Assembly: GCA_900546825.1 (NCBI GenBank)
Contig: UREE01000053.1
Location: forward strand, 1-14,955
Direction of reading: 5' to 3'
DNA: 14,955 bases
From: an uncultured Collinsella sp.
GTDB taxonomy: Bacteria; Actinomycetota; Coriobacteriia; Coriobacteriales; Coriobacteriaceae
The notes under the pieces were generated by a model that saw only the letters and a list, made by a program, of their open reading frames with translations, made no database searches and was not told the DNA's origin. Below are positions 6,361 to 13,772 of the stretch, in pieces. Both the position numbers and the translations under genes were made by a program. Positions within the stretch are counted from its first letter, which is position 1, and every line of letters starts with the position of its first letter.

Positions 6361-6613
6361 ATTCCACCGTTCCGTAGACGGCGCCCCAGCCGTGGGCAGC
6401 CAAGGCGGAGTTGAGCTGGTCGCACAGCGACCGGCGATCGTAGCAGCCGGGCGGCAAAAGGTTCACGATTTCCATGAGGTCGGGTGCCAAGTCGACGATT
6501 TCGGCCTGCACGATTAGGTCAAGCCGGTCGATGGCGTGGCGGTCGTAAAACAGTCCGTCGACCAGGCGCTGCAGGTCACCGAATTCCTCGGCCTGGAACA
6601 ATCCGTACTCCAT
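6359..6613 (-). CDS. Small protein of unknown function, 84 residues
   Basis: I do not recognise this protein. It begins MEYGLFQAEEFGDLQRLVDG and is acidic and soluble-looking, with no membrane segment or signal peptide. A central hydrophobic-acidic run, LIVQAEIVDLAPDLMEIVNLLPPG, may be a strand followed by a helix. A second segment, CYDRRSLCDQLNSALAAHGWGAVYG, looks helical and carries two cysteines eight residues apart. It may be a small folded domain. An AGGAGG site 4 nt before the ATG at 6613 supports both reality and start; the frame extends upstream but without a better site. A terminator-like hairpin begins at its stop. It is transcribed alone, divergently from the aminotransferase gene, so the 149-bp gap must hold promoters for both. 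Confidence 0.7.
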   Translation of the reverse strand: MEYGLFQAEEFGDLQRLVDGLFYDRHAIDRLDLIVQAEIVDLAPDLMEIVNLLPPGCYDRRSLCDQLNSALAAHGWGAVYGTVE

Positions 6614-6695
6614 AGTGCCTCCTTGGGCGCCCCACGCCGGCATGCGCGGCGATTCGTAATTTATTGCGATGGACTTAATCTATCACGGCTTCATA

Positions 6696-6738
6696 ACGTT
6701 GCGGCGGTGGCGGTCTATACTTAGACGAACTGCAACGT
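6696..6738 (+). promoter_or_regulatory. Probable promoter of the aminotransferase gene with flanking inverted repeat
   Basis: TATACT at 6716-6721 in the context CTATACTT is a good -10, about 42 bp before the start codon. No strong -35 is visible at 6693-6698. Acgttgc (6696-6702) and gcaacgt (6732-6738) form a 7-bp inverted repeat centred on the -10, which could be a repressor site. TTCGCGAA at 6744-6751 is a further short palindrome just before the ribosome-binding site. Confidence 0.45.
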
Positions 6739-6762
6739 CCCGCTTCGCGAAAGGTCGCACCC

Positions 6763-8067
6763 ATGCAGACGATCTACCAGAAGATGGAAACCACCGAACT
6801 CGATGCCGCCATCGAGGCGCTCAAGGCCGAGGTCGCCGAGGTCAAGGCCAAGGGTCTGGCGCTCGATATGGCCCGCGGCAAGCCGTCGCCCTCCCAGGTG
6901 GACATCTCGCGCCCCATGCTCGATATCCTCAACGCCGATGCCGATCTGCACGACGGCAGCGTCGACTGCTCCAACTACGGCTGCTTCGAGGGTATTCCTT
7001 CGGCACGCAAGTTGGCAGGGGAGTTCCTGGGCTGCCCCGCCGAGCAGACGCTCGTGCTGGGTTCGTCGAGCCTTTTGATCGAGCATGACATCGCCGGCAT
7101 GTTCTGGCGCTGTGGCTCGTGCGGCAGCGAGCCCTGGGACGCCTACGAGGCCGCGCACGACGGCAAGAAGGTCAAGTTCCTGTGCCCCGTTCCCGGCTAC
7201 GATCGCCACTTTGGCATCACCGCCGACTTGGGCATCGAGAACGTCCCCGTCGCGATGACCGACAACGGCCCCGACATGGCCGAGGTTGAGCGCCTGGTTG
7301 CCACCGACGACTCCATCAAGGGCATCTGGTGCGTGCCCAAGTATTCCAACCCCACGGGCATCACCTTTAGCGAGGACACCGTGCGTCGCCTGGTCGAGAT
7401 GCCCACGGCCGCGCCCGATTTCCGCATCTTCTGGGACAACGCCTACTGCGTGCACGACCTGTACGACGAGACCGACGAGCTCGCCAACATCTTCGATCTT
7501 GCCCGCGCGGCGGGCACCGAGGACCGCGTGGTGGCCTTTGCCTCGACGTCCAAGATCACCTTCCCGGGTGCCGGCATCGGCTTTATCGGTGCGAGCCCCG
7601 CGGTCATCGCCGAGTTCTCCAAGCGCCTGAAGGCTGGTCTTATTAGCGCCGACAAGCTCAACCAGCTGCGTCACGTGCGCTTCCTTCCCACCATCGAGGC
7701 GGTCAAGAAGCACATGAAAAAGCATGCCGAGTTCCTGCGCCCGCGCTTTGAGGCCGTTGAGCGCAAGCTCACCGAGGGCCTGGGCGACACGGGTTGCGCC
7801 ACCTGGACGCATCCACGCGGCGGCTACTTTGTGAGCTTCGATGGTCCCGAGGGCTCGGCCCAAAAGGTCGCCGCGCTCTGCGCCGACTTGGGCGTCAAGC
7901 TCACGCCGGCCGGTGCCACCTGGCCTTATGGCAAGGACCCGCGCGACACCAACATCCGCATCGCGCCGAGCTATCCCACGGTCGAGGACCTGGAGGCCGC
8001 GCTCGATGTGCTGGTGCTGGCCGTTAAGCTTGTCGCTGCCGAGCTTGCGCGTGCCGAGCGCGCCTAA
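6763..8067 (+). CDS. PLP-dependent aminotransferase, aspartate aminotransferase type Ic-like
   Basis: Fold-type I transaminase, probably moving the amino group between aspartate and 2-oxoglutarate in the cytoplasm. The N-terminal LALDMARGKPSPSQVDIS (32-49) and the YGCFEGIPSARKLAGEFLG block are hallmarks of the type-Ic aspartate aminotransferase group found in actinobacteria and some Firmicutes. PLP-site residues are visible: N196 in KYSNPTGI, D225 and Y228 in FWDNAYCVHD, and the Schiff-base lysine K264 in STSKITFPGAGIGF. The substrate-carboxylate arginine is R399 in TNIRIAPSYP. Length of 434 residues is normal for this subgroup, slightly longer than class Ia. An AAAGG site about 8 nt before the ATG supports the start; the next in-frame ATG, at codon 8 (6784), is less well placed. 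The STAS gene follows after 66 bp and may be cotranscribed. Substrate preference is inferred from family resemblance only. Confidence 0.92.
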   Translation: MQTIYQKMETTELDAAIEALKAEVAEVKAKGLALDMARGKPSPSQVDISRPMLDILNADADLHDGSVDCSNYGCFEGIPSARKLAGEFLGCPAEQTLVLGSSSLLIEHDIAGMFWRCGSCGSEPWDAYEAAHDGKKVKFLCPVPGYDRHFGITADLGIENVPVAMTDNGPDMAEVERLVATDDSIKGIWCVPKYSNPTGITFSEDTVRRLVEMPTAAPDFRIFWDNAYCVHDLYDETDELANIFDLARAAGTEDRVVAFASTSKITFPGAGIGFIGASPAVIAEFSKRLKAGLISADKLNQLRHVRFLPTIEAVKKHMKKHAEFLRPRFEAVERKLTEGLGDTGCATWTHPRGGYFVSFDGPEGSAQKVAALCADLGVKLTPAGATWPYGKDPRDTNIRIAPSYPTVEDLEAALDVLVLAVKLVAAELARAERA

Positions 8068-8133
8068 CGCGTAGGGCCCCGCAAGTCCGCGCCTAGTACT
8101 ATCCGCACTTTCGATACGTAAAGGAGCGTATAC

Positions 8134-8435
8134 ATGGATTTGGGTATTTCCACAAACCCCACGCCATTAAGGTGACCGGTGAGATCGATATCTCTAACGC
8201 CGATAGCCTGCGCAATGCCATCGACCTGGCACTCGAGCAGCCCACCGAGGCCGTTGAGCTCGATTTTGCCCAGGTGAGCTACATTGATTCGACGGGCATT
8301 GGCGTGCTCGTGGGCGCCGCGCACCACGCGGTTGACCACGGCAAGCGCTTTAGCTGCACCAATGTGCAGCCCCCGGTGATGCGCGTGGTTCAGCTGTTGG
8401 GTGTCGACCAGGAGATTTCGATCACCGCTGCATAA
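8134..8435 (+). CDS. STAS-domain anti-anti-sigma factor, frame shifted near the start
   Basis: Relative of SpoIIAA/RsbV, small proteins that bind an anti-sigma kinase when unphosphorylated and so free a sigma factor. The core is VTGEIDISNADSLRNAIDLAL, then VELDFAQVSYIDSTGIGVLVGAA. The serine of IDSTG (S53 in the restored protein) is the expected phosphorylation site. A strong AAAGGAG site sits 7 nt before the ATG at 8134, but that frame gives MDLGISTNPTPLR and stops at 8173-8175. The STAS frame is the -1 frame. One extra C in the run 8157-8160, or a -1 ribosomal shift at A-AAC-CCC (8154-8160), gives MDLGISTNPHAIKVTGEIDIS, a sensible 100-residue STAS protein. Starting instead at GTG 8172 would lose the first strand and has no ribosome-binding site. 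No partner kinase or sigma gene is nearby. It may be a sequencing error, a mutation or programmed frameshifting. Confidence 0.8.
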
Positions 8436-8480
8436 TCTTTGCCCCAAAAGGGCGTGCCGTTTGGCATATGTTTGTGATGC

Positions 8481-8512
8481 GCTCGGACGTTTTGGCGTCC
8501 GGGCGCTATACT
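8481..8512 (+). promoter_or_regulatory. Hairpin and probable promoter of the tat-hyp-topA unit
   Basis: A 9-bp stem (8481-8489 with 8496-8504, one T-G wobble, loop ttttgg) ends just before TATACT at 8507-8512, a good -10 in the context CTATACTT. The hairpin has no T tract, so it may be an operator or a weak end for the STAS transcript. No strong -35 is seen at 8483-8489, where a positively regulated promoter would also lack one. The -10 lies about 75 bp before the tatA start. Confidence 0.4.
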
Positions 8513-8587
8513 TGACCGAATGAATAGACGAGTTCCGGCCGAATGGCGCGGTGCGGGCTCGAATCACATCGAGCCTTGGAGGTATGT

Positions 8588-9181
8588 GTGTTTGGTATTG
8601 GAGAAGGTGAGCTGGCAATCATCGTGGTCTTCGGCTTTTTGCTGTTTGGCCCGGATAAGCTCCCGCAGATGGGCCGTACGATCGGCCGTGCCATCCGTCA
8701 GTTCCGCGAGACGCAGGAAAAGATGACGGCGGTTGTCCAGTCCGAGATCATCGATCCGGTAAGCGAGGCCGCTTCGGCTCCGGTCAAGCCCAAGAAGGCT
8801 GCCGTCGATGACGATTCCGATGCGGACGAGGATGCTGCCGAGACGGTAGCGCCCGCCAAGAAGGAGACCTTTGCCGAGCGTCGTGCCCGCCTTGCTGCCG
8901 AGAAGGCCGCGAGCGAGGCTGCCGCCGAGGGCGAGGGTGCTGCTGAGGAGTCCGAGGCCGAGGGTGCCGAGGCCGAGCCTGCCGCTGCCGCCGAGCCTGC
9001 CGTCGAGCCCGAGCCTGCTGCAGAGCCCGAGCCCGAGCCGGCAGAGCCCACGACGGCTGACCTCTACGCCCGTCGTCCCCGCAAGCGCAAGGCCGTCGTC
9101 GACCAGCTCGCTCGCGAGCTCGAGGCCGAGGACGCTGCCGAGACTGCTGCCGCCGACGCCCCGAAGGGAGGCGATGAGTAA
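8588..9181 (+). CDS. tatA: Twin-arginine translocase subunit TatA/TatB family
   Basis: Membrane component of the Tat pathway, which exports folded proteins with twin-arginine signals; TatA forms the pore-like assembly and TatB helps TatC in recognition. The N-terminal FGIGEGELAIIVVFGFLLFGPDKLPQMG gives a short membrane helix (about residues 6-20), the FGP hinge and then an amphipathic helix GRTIGRAIRQFRETQEK. The rest, to residue 197, is a long disordered tail rich in Ala, Glu and Pro, ending in a basic patch (RRPRKRKAV). That length is more like TatB, though the hinge is TatA-like; no second TatA/B gene is in the window. I chose GTG at 8588 because GGAGG lies 5 nt upstream and the family's start falls exactly there. 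The frame continues to an ATG at 8543 but without sense. The stop overlaps the tatC ATG by one base. Confidence 0.92.
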   Translation: MFGIGEGELAIIVVFGFLLFGPDKLPQMGRTIGRAIRQFRETQEKMTAVVQSEIIDPVSEAASAPVKPKKAAVDDDSDADEDAAETVAPAKKETFAERRARLAAEKAASEAAAEGEGAAEESEAEGAEAEPAAAAEPAVEPEPAAEPEPEPAEPTTADLYARRPRKRKAVVDQLARELEAEDAAETAAADAPKGGDE

Positions 9182-9972
9182 TGCCTATCGGACCTGCTCG
9201 TATGCCGCTCTTCGATCACTTGGGAGAGCTCCGTCGCCGCCTGACCATCGTGGTCGTGTCGGTGTTTGCCGCCGCCATCGTGCTGTACTTTGCCACGCCC
9301 GTGGTGCTCGATATCCTGGAAGACCCCATCCGCTCGTTTGTGCCGGACGGTAAGTTCTACATCACCACCACACTCGGCGGCTTTGGCCTGCGCTTCTCGC
9401 TGGCCATCAAGATGGCCGTGGTCATGTGCACGCCCATGATCATCTGGCAGATCCTGGCATTTTTCCTGCCGGCGCTGCGCCCCAACGAGCGCAAGTGGGT
9501 CGTGCCCACGGTGCTCGCCTCGACGGTGCTGTTCTTCCTGGGTGCCATCTTCTGCTATTTCATCATCATCCCGGCGGGCTTTGAGTGGCTCATCGGCGAG
9601 ACCTCGGCCGTCGCTACGGCGCTGCCCGACCTGGAGAACTACGTCAACATGGAGCTGCTCTTTATGATCGGCTTTGGTGTGGCGTTTGAGCTGCCGCTCA
9701 TCATCTTCTATCTGTCCGTCTTTCACATCGTGTCCTATGCGGCCTTCCGCAGCGCCTGGCGCTACGTGTACGTAGGCCTGCTTGTGGGCTCGGCTGTGAT
9801 TACGCCCGACGGCTCGCCCGTTACGCTGGGTCTCATGTATGGCGCCCTGCTCTCGCTCTACGAGATTTCGCTCGCCATCGCTCGCGTGGTCATTACCGCG
9901 CGCGAGGGCAAGGAGGGCCTGTTCGTGAGCCGTCTGGACCTGTTCTCGGACGACGAGGACGACGAGGAGTAA
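9181..9972 (+). CDS. tatC: Twin-arginine translocase subunit TatC
   Basis: Polytopic inner-membrane receptor of the Tat pathway that binds the RR signal peptide. The N-terminal MPLFDHLGELRRRL motif is diagnostic. It is followed by six predicted membrane helices, the cytoplasmic E103 in PNERKW and E170 in GVAFELPL. Both glutamates are at the same numbers as the signal-binding and charged-in-membrane residues of E. coli TatC. The ITPDGSP motif near 207-213 is also present. Length of 263 residues is normal. The acidic C-terminus (SDDEDDEE) is unusual but harmless. Its ATG overlaps the tatA stop (TAATG), and an AGGGAGG site lies 9 nt upstream, indicating translational coupling. HypA starts 6 bp after its stop, so tat and hyp genes share a transcript. 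Confidence 0.97.
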   Translation: MPIGPARMPLFDHLGELRRRLTIVVVSVFAAAIVLYFATPVVLDILEDPIRSFVPDGKFYITTTLGGFGLRFSLAIKMAVVMCTPMIIWQILAFFLPALRPNERKWVVPTVLASTVLFFLGAIFCYFIIIPAGFEWLIGETSAVATALPDLENYVNMELLFMIGFGVAFELPLIIFYLSVFHIVSYAAFRSAWRYVYVGLLVGSAVITPDGSPVTLGLMYGALLSLYEISLAIARVVITAREGKEGLFVSRLDLFSDDEDDEE

Positions 9973-9978
9973 ATCGGT

Positions 9979-10335
9979 ATGCACGAGGTTGGCATTGTCA
10001 ACGGCATACTCGATACAGTGATTCGCACGGCGCGTGGGGCGGGGGCCTCGCGCGCCGTTTTGGTAACGCTGCGTATCGGGGATATGACCGAGGTCGTGCG
10101 CGAGGCGCTTGACTTTGCGTGGGAGACGTTTCGCGACGAGGACCCGCTCACGCGCGGCTGCGAGCTTGCCGTGGAGGAAGTCCATCCACAAAGCGAGTGT
10201 CTGGACTGCGGTGAGGTCTTTGAGCACGACCGTTTCCATTGCCGTTGTCCCCAATGTGGCGGTGCCAACGTGCGTCTGCTGCATGGCCGCGAACTCGACA
10301 TCGCAAGTATCGAGATCGAGACCCCCGACGATTAG
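9979..10335 (+). CDS. hypA: Hydrogenase nickel-insertion protein HypA
   Basis: Small metallochaperone that, with HypB, delivers nickel to the active site of [NiFe] hydrogenases (or to urease in some species). The N-terminal MHEVGI carries H2 and E3 of the nickel-binding motif. The zinc site has two CxxC pairs, C74/C77 (CLDCG) and C90/C93 (CPQCG), with an extra C88 (HCRC). At 118 residues it matches the usual 113-118. Only 6 bp separate it from tatC, and the ribosome-binding site is weak (gaggag within the end of tatC), which suggests coupled translation. HypB follows after 55 bp. No hydrogenase subunit genes are in the window, so the target enzyme is inferred to be encoded elsewhere. Confidence 0.95.
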   Translation: MHEVGIVNGILDTVIRTARGAGASRAVLVTLRIGDMTEVVREALDFAWETFRDEDPLTRGCELAVEEVHPQSECLDCGEVFEHDRFHCRCPQCGGANVRLLHGRELDIASIEIETPDD

Positions 10336-10390
10336 CACGCTCGCCATCTAGCGATGGGGTATAAAAGGGCCAAAGTAAGGAGCGCTAAGT

Positions 10391-11074
10391 ATGGCCGAGA
10401 AAACGATTGATATCGCGTCGCCGATTCTGTCGCGCAACGAGCGCCTGGCAGATCAGCTGCGTCAGCGGTTTGAGCAGACGAACACCTACGTGATCAATGT
10501 GCTGTCGAGCCCTGGCTCGGGTAAGACCACCACGATTCTGGGCACCAACGAGCGCCTGCGTGACAAAGCCAGCCTGCGCTGTGCCGTTATCGAGGGCGAT
10601 ATCGCCTCGGACGTCGACGCCATCATCATGAAGGAAGCCGGCATGCCCGCCATCCAGATCAACACGGGCGGCCTGTGCCACCTCGAGGGCAACATGATCA
10701 TGGAGGCCGTCGACGCCTTCGACCAGGCCGTCGGTCTGGAGAACATCGACGTCATCTTTATCGAAAATGTGGGTAACCTGGTCTGCCCGGTCGACTTTGA
10801 CCTGGGCGAGAACCTGTCCATCATGATCCTCTCGGTGCCCGAGGGCGACGACAAGCCCATCAAGTACCCGGGCATCTTCCAGCACGCCGGCGCGCAGCTG
10901 CTCAATAAGGTCGACGTGGCCCCGGCTTTCGATTTTGACATGGATAGGTATACTAAGACACTCGATGACCTCAATCCGCAGGCGCCGCGGTTTGCCGTGA
11001 GCGCGCGCAAGGGCGAGGGCATGGATGCCTGGTGCGATTGGCTCATCGGGCAGATTGAGCAAGCAAGGGCGTAA
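10391..11074 (+). CDS. hypB: Hydrogenase nickel-incorporation GTPase HypB
   Basis: GTPase that works with HypA in loading nickel into hydrogenase. Motifs run in the normal order: P-loop LSSPGSGKTT (38-47), VIEGDIASDVDA (67-77), NTGGLCHLEG (91-100) with the metal-binding pair C96/H97, FIENVGNLVCP (123-133), KYPGIFQ, the guanine-specificity motif NKVD (172-175), and SARKGEGMDAW near the end. The N-terminus lacks the CxxCGC motif and the histidine-rich nickel-storage stretch found in some HypB proteins, so this is the compact form (227 residues). A TAAGGAG site 8 nt before the ATG supports the start. The 55-bp gap from hypA holds a weak 5-bp hairpin (ccatc/gatgg near 10344-10356) but no clear terminator. 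Confidence 0.96.
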   Translation: MAEKTIDIASPILSRNERLADQLRQRFEQTNTYVINVLSSPGSGKTTTILGTNERLRDKASLRCAVIEGDIASDVDAIIMKEAGMPAIQINTGGLCHLEGNMIMEAVDAFDQAVGLENIDVIFIENVGNLVCPVDFDLGENLSIMILSVPEGDDKPIKYPGIFQHAGAQLLNKVDVAPAFDFDMDRYTKTLDDLNPQAPRFAVSARKGEGMDAWCDWLIGQIEQARA

Positions 11075-11128
11075 GTCGGCCGCCAAGAGGGCGGGCGCAG
11101 CCGCAGACACACGAGATAGGAGCCTCTT

Positions 11129-13705
11129 TTGAAGCTCATCATCGCTGAGAAAAACGACGCCGCGCGTCAGATCGCCGAGCGTCTGTCCACGGGCAAGCCC
11201 AAAAAGGACAAGGTGTACAACACCGCCATCTACCGTTTTGAATGGAAGGGCGAGGAGTGCGTGACGATCGGCCTTGCCGGTCACATCCTGGCACCCGATT
11301 TTTGCGACAGTGTGCTGTTCGATAAAAAGTTGGGCTGGTATTCGGTCACGGAGGACGGCGAAATGCTGCCGGCCGATATGCCCGATGGCCTGGCCCGCCC
11401 GCCGTACGACACCAAGCGCAAGCCGTTCCTTGCCGATGGCATTTCCATCAAGGGCTGGAAGCTCGAGAGCCTGCCCTATCTCACCTGGGCGCCCGTCATT
11501 AAGCTTCCGGCCGAGAAAGAGCTCATCCGCTCGCTTAAGAACCTCGCCAAAAAGTCCGACAGCGTCATCATCGCCACGGACTTCGATCGCGAGGGCGAGC
11601 TGATCGGTTCGGACGCCCTCAACAAGGTGCGCGAGGTGGCGCCCGACTTGCCGGTCGCCCGCGCCCAGTATTCTTCGTTTACCAAGGCCGAGATCACGCA
11701 GGCCTTCGATAACCTTGTCTCGCTCGACCAGAACCTGGCCGACGCCGGCGAGAGCCGTCAGCACATCGACCTCATTTGGGGTGCGGTGCTCACGCGCTAC
11801 CTGACGCTCGCCAAGTTTGGCGGCTTTGGCAACGTGCGTTCCGCCGGCCGCGTGCAGACGCCGACGCTTGCCCTGGTGGTCGAGCGCGAGCGCGAGCGCA
11901 TGGCGTTTGTGCCCGAGGACTATTGGCAGATTCGCGGCATGGGCGCCGCGCAAGGCGCTGCCGAGGACGATCGCTTTAAGATCGCGCACAAGACGGCGCG
12001 CTTTACCGACAAGGATGCTGCTGAGACGGCGTACGGTCACGTTGACGGCGCTACGACGGCAACCGTCGCCGCGGTGACCAAGCGCTCGCGTAAGCAGCAG
12101 CCGCCCACGCCGTTTGCGACCACCTCGCTGCAGGCCGCCGCCGCTGCCGAGGGCATCTCGCCTGCGCGTACCATGCGCATCGCCGAGTCCCTCTACATGG
12201 CCGGTCTCATCAGCTATCCGCGTGTCGACAACACCGTGTATCCCGCGACGCTCGATCTGGGCGCCGTGGTGAGCGACCTGGCAAAGATCAACCCGGCGCT
12301 GGCGCCCGTGTGCAAAAAGGTGCTCGCCGGCCCCATGAAGCCCACGCGCGGCAAGGTCGAGACCACCGACCACCCGCCTATCTACCCCACGGGCGAGGGC
12401 GATCCGTCCACGCTCGACGGCGGCCAGCGCAAACTCTATGACCTCATCGCCCGTCGCTTCCTGGCAACGCTCATGGGGCCCGCGACCATCGAGAACACCA
12501 AGCTCGAGCTCGACGTCAACGGCGAGCCGTTCGTGGCTTCGGGCGACGTGCTCGTGACCCCGGGCTTCCGCGAGGCATATCCGTACGGCCTCAAGCGCGA
12601 CGAGCAGATGCCGCCGCTTGAGCAGGGCGACACGGTCGACGTGTTCGACATTAAGCTCGAGGCCAAGCAGACCGAGCCGCCCGCGCGCTACAGCCAGGGC
12701 AAGCTCGTGCAGGAGATGGAAAAGCGCGGCCTGGGCACCAAGTCCACGCGCGCGAGCATCATCGAGCGCCTGTATGCCGTGCGCTATCTCAAAAATGATC
12801 CCGTTGAGCCGAGCCAGCTGGGCATCGCCATCATCGACGCGCTGTCGCAGTTTGCCCCGCGCATCACGAGCCCCGATATGACCAGCGAGCTCGACGGCGA
12901 CATGACCCGCGTGGAGCGCGGCGAGGACACCGAAGAGCATGTCGTGACGCACTCGCGCGCGCTGCTGGCCGGCGTGCTCGACGAGCTGCTCAAGCATACG
13001 CAGGAGCTGGGCGACGCCATCAGCGACGCCGTCACGGCCGATGCGCGCGTGGGCGCCTGCCCCAAGTGCGGCAAGGACCTGGTTATGAAGACGAGCGCCA
13101 AGACCCGCGGCAGCTTTATCGGCTGCATGGGTTGGCCCGACTGCGACGTGACCTATCCGGTGCCGAGTGGCGTCAAGGTGAGCCCGCTCGAGGGCGAGGC
13201 CGCCGTGTGCCCCGAGTGCGGCGCGCCGCGCATCAAGTGCCAGCCATTCCGCCAGAAGGCCTTCGAGATCTGCGTGAACCCCACGTGCCCCACCAACTAC
13301 GAGCCCGATCTTAAGGTGGGCGAGTGCAAGGTGTGTGCCGAGGCCGGACGTCACGGCGACCTGATCGCGCACAAGAGCGAGAAGAGCGGCAAGCGCTTTA
13401 TCCGCTGCACCAACTACGATGACTGCGGCCTGAGCTATCCGCTGCCGGCGCGCGGCAAGCTCGAGGCGACGGGCGAGACCTGTCCCGAGTGCGGCGCCCC
13501 CATCGTAGTGGTCAACACGGCGCGCGGTCCGTGGCGTATCTGCGTCAACATGGACTGCCCGACCAAGGAGAAGAGGCCCGCCCGCGGTCGCAAGACCACA
13601 ACCAAGGCGAGCACGGCAAAGAAGACGACGGCTAAGAAAGCCACTGCCGCCAAGAAGACGACCGCGAAGAAGTCGACTGCCAAGAAAGCAGCCGCCGACA
13701 AGTAA
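11129..13705 (+). CDS. topA: Type IA DNA topoisomerase with four zinc ribbons and lysine-rich tail
   Basis: Relaxes negative supercoils by cutting and passing single DNA strands. The Toprim domain begins KLIIAEKNDAARQIAERLS (E7) and holds DFDREGELIG (D151, D153, E155). The central domain carries the catalytic tyrosine Y363 in GLISYPRVDNT; NVRSAGRVQTPTLALVVERE lies near 235-254 and EKRGLGTKSTRASIIERL near 531-548. After about residue 640 come four zinc ribbons (first pairs C644/C647, C694/C697, C733/C736, C785/C788). The Lys/Ala/Thr tail (about 815-858) is like the basic tails of actinobacterial TopA. The Toprim sequence resembles the archaeal/reverse-gyrase branch more than E. coli TopA. The start is a TTG at 11129 with a TAGGAG site about 6 nt upstream; no ATG fits. 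It follows hypB by 54 bp with no terminator between and ends at the strong terminator at 13728-13770. Confidence 0.93.
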   Translation: MKLIIAEKNDAARQIAERLSTGKPKKDKVYNTAIYRFEWKGEECVTIGLAGHILAPDFCDSVLFDKKLGWYSVTEDGEMLPADMPDGLARPPYDTKRKPFLADGISIKGWKLESLPYLTWAPVIKLPAEKELIRSLKNLAKKSDSVIIATDFDREGELIGSDALNKVREVAPDLPVARAQYSSFTKAEITQAFDNLVSLDQNLADAGESRQHIDLIWGAVLTRYLTLAKFGGFGNVRSAGRVQTPTLALVVERERERMAFVPEDYWQIRGMGAAQGAAEDDRFKIAHKTARFTDKDAAETAYGHVDGATTATVAAVTKRSRKQQPPTPFATTSLQAAAAAEGISPARTMRIAESLYMAGLISYPRVDNTVYPATLDLGAVVSDLAKINPALAPVCKKVLAGPMKPTRGKVETTDHPPIYPTGEGDPSTLDGGQRKLYDLIARRFLATLMGPATIENTKLELDVNGEPFVASGDVLVTPGFREAYPYGLKRDEQMPPLEQGDTVDVFDIKLEAKQTEPPARYSQGKLVQEMEKRGLGTKSTRASIIERLYAVRYLKNDPVEPSQLGIAIIDALSQFAPRITSPDMTSELDGDMTRVERGEDTEEHVVTHSRALLAGVLDELLKHTQELGDAISDAVTADARVGACPKCGKDLVMKTSAKTRGSFIGCMGWPDCDVTYPVPSGVKVSPLEGEAAVCPECGAPRIKCQPFRQKAFEICVNPTCPTNYEPDLKVGECKVCAEAGRHGDLIAHKSEKSGKRFIRCTNYDDCGLSYPLPARGKLEATGETCPECGAPIVVVNTARGPWRICVNMDCPTKEKRPARGRKTTTKASTAKKTTAKKATAAKKTTAKKSTAKKAAADK

Positions 13706-13727
13706 CGGCGCAGTCGAAACATTGCCC

Positions 13728-13770
13728 AAAAAAAACGAGCGAGGACCCCGCGATCCTCGCTCGTTTTTTT
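13728..13770. terminator. Strong bidirectional terminator after topA
   Basis: A 10-bp perfect GC-rich stem pairs 13736-13745 with 13754-13763, loop ccccgcga. Eight A precede it (13728-13735) and seven T follow (13764-13770). It ends topA rightward and the zinc-ribbon gene leftward. Confidence 0.93.
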
Positions 13771-13772
13771 GA

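Noticed and set aside
8172..8435. Taking the GTG at 8172 as the true start of the STAS gene
   Set aside because: There is no ribosome-binding site before it and it would remove the first strand of the domain, whose sequence (HAIKV) is present just upstream in the same frame.
8547..8587. The in-frame ATG at 8543 as the start of tatA
   Set aside because: It would add 15 residues unrelated to the family and lacks a ribosome-binding site, whereas GTG 8588 has GGAGG at the right distance.
6721..10347. Two long minus-strand frames (6721-7863 and 9064-10347) opposite the aminotransferase and tatC/hypA
   Set aside because: Both are antisense to confidently identified genes and lack start signals.
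10385..13729. A 1114-codon open frame on the minus strand opposite hypB and topA
   Set aside because: It mirrors the third-position GC bias of the plus-strand genes, is low in recognisable motifs, has no ribosome-binding site, and crosses two well-identified genes.
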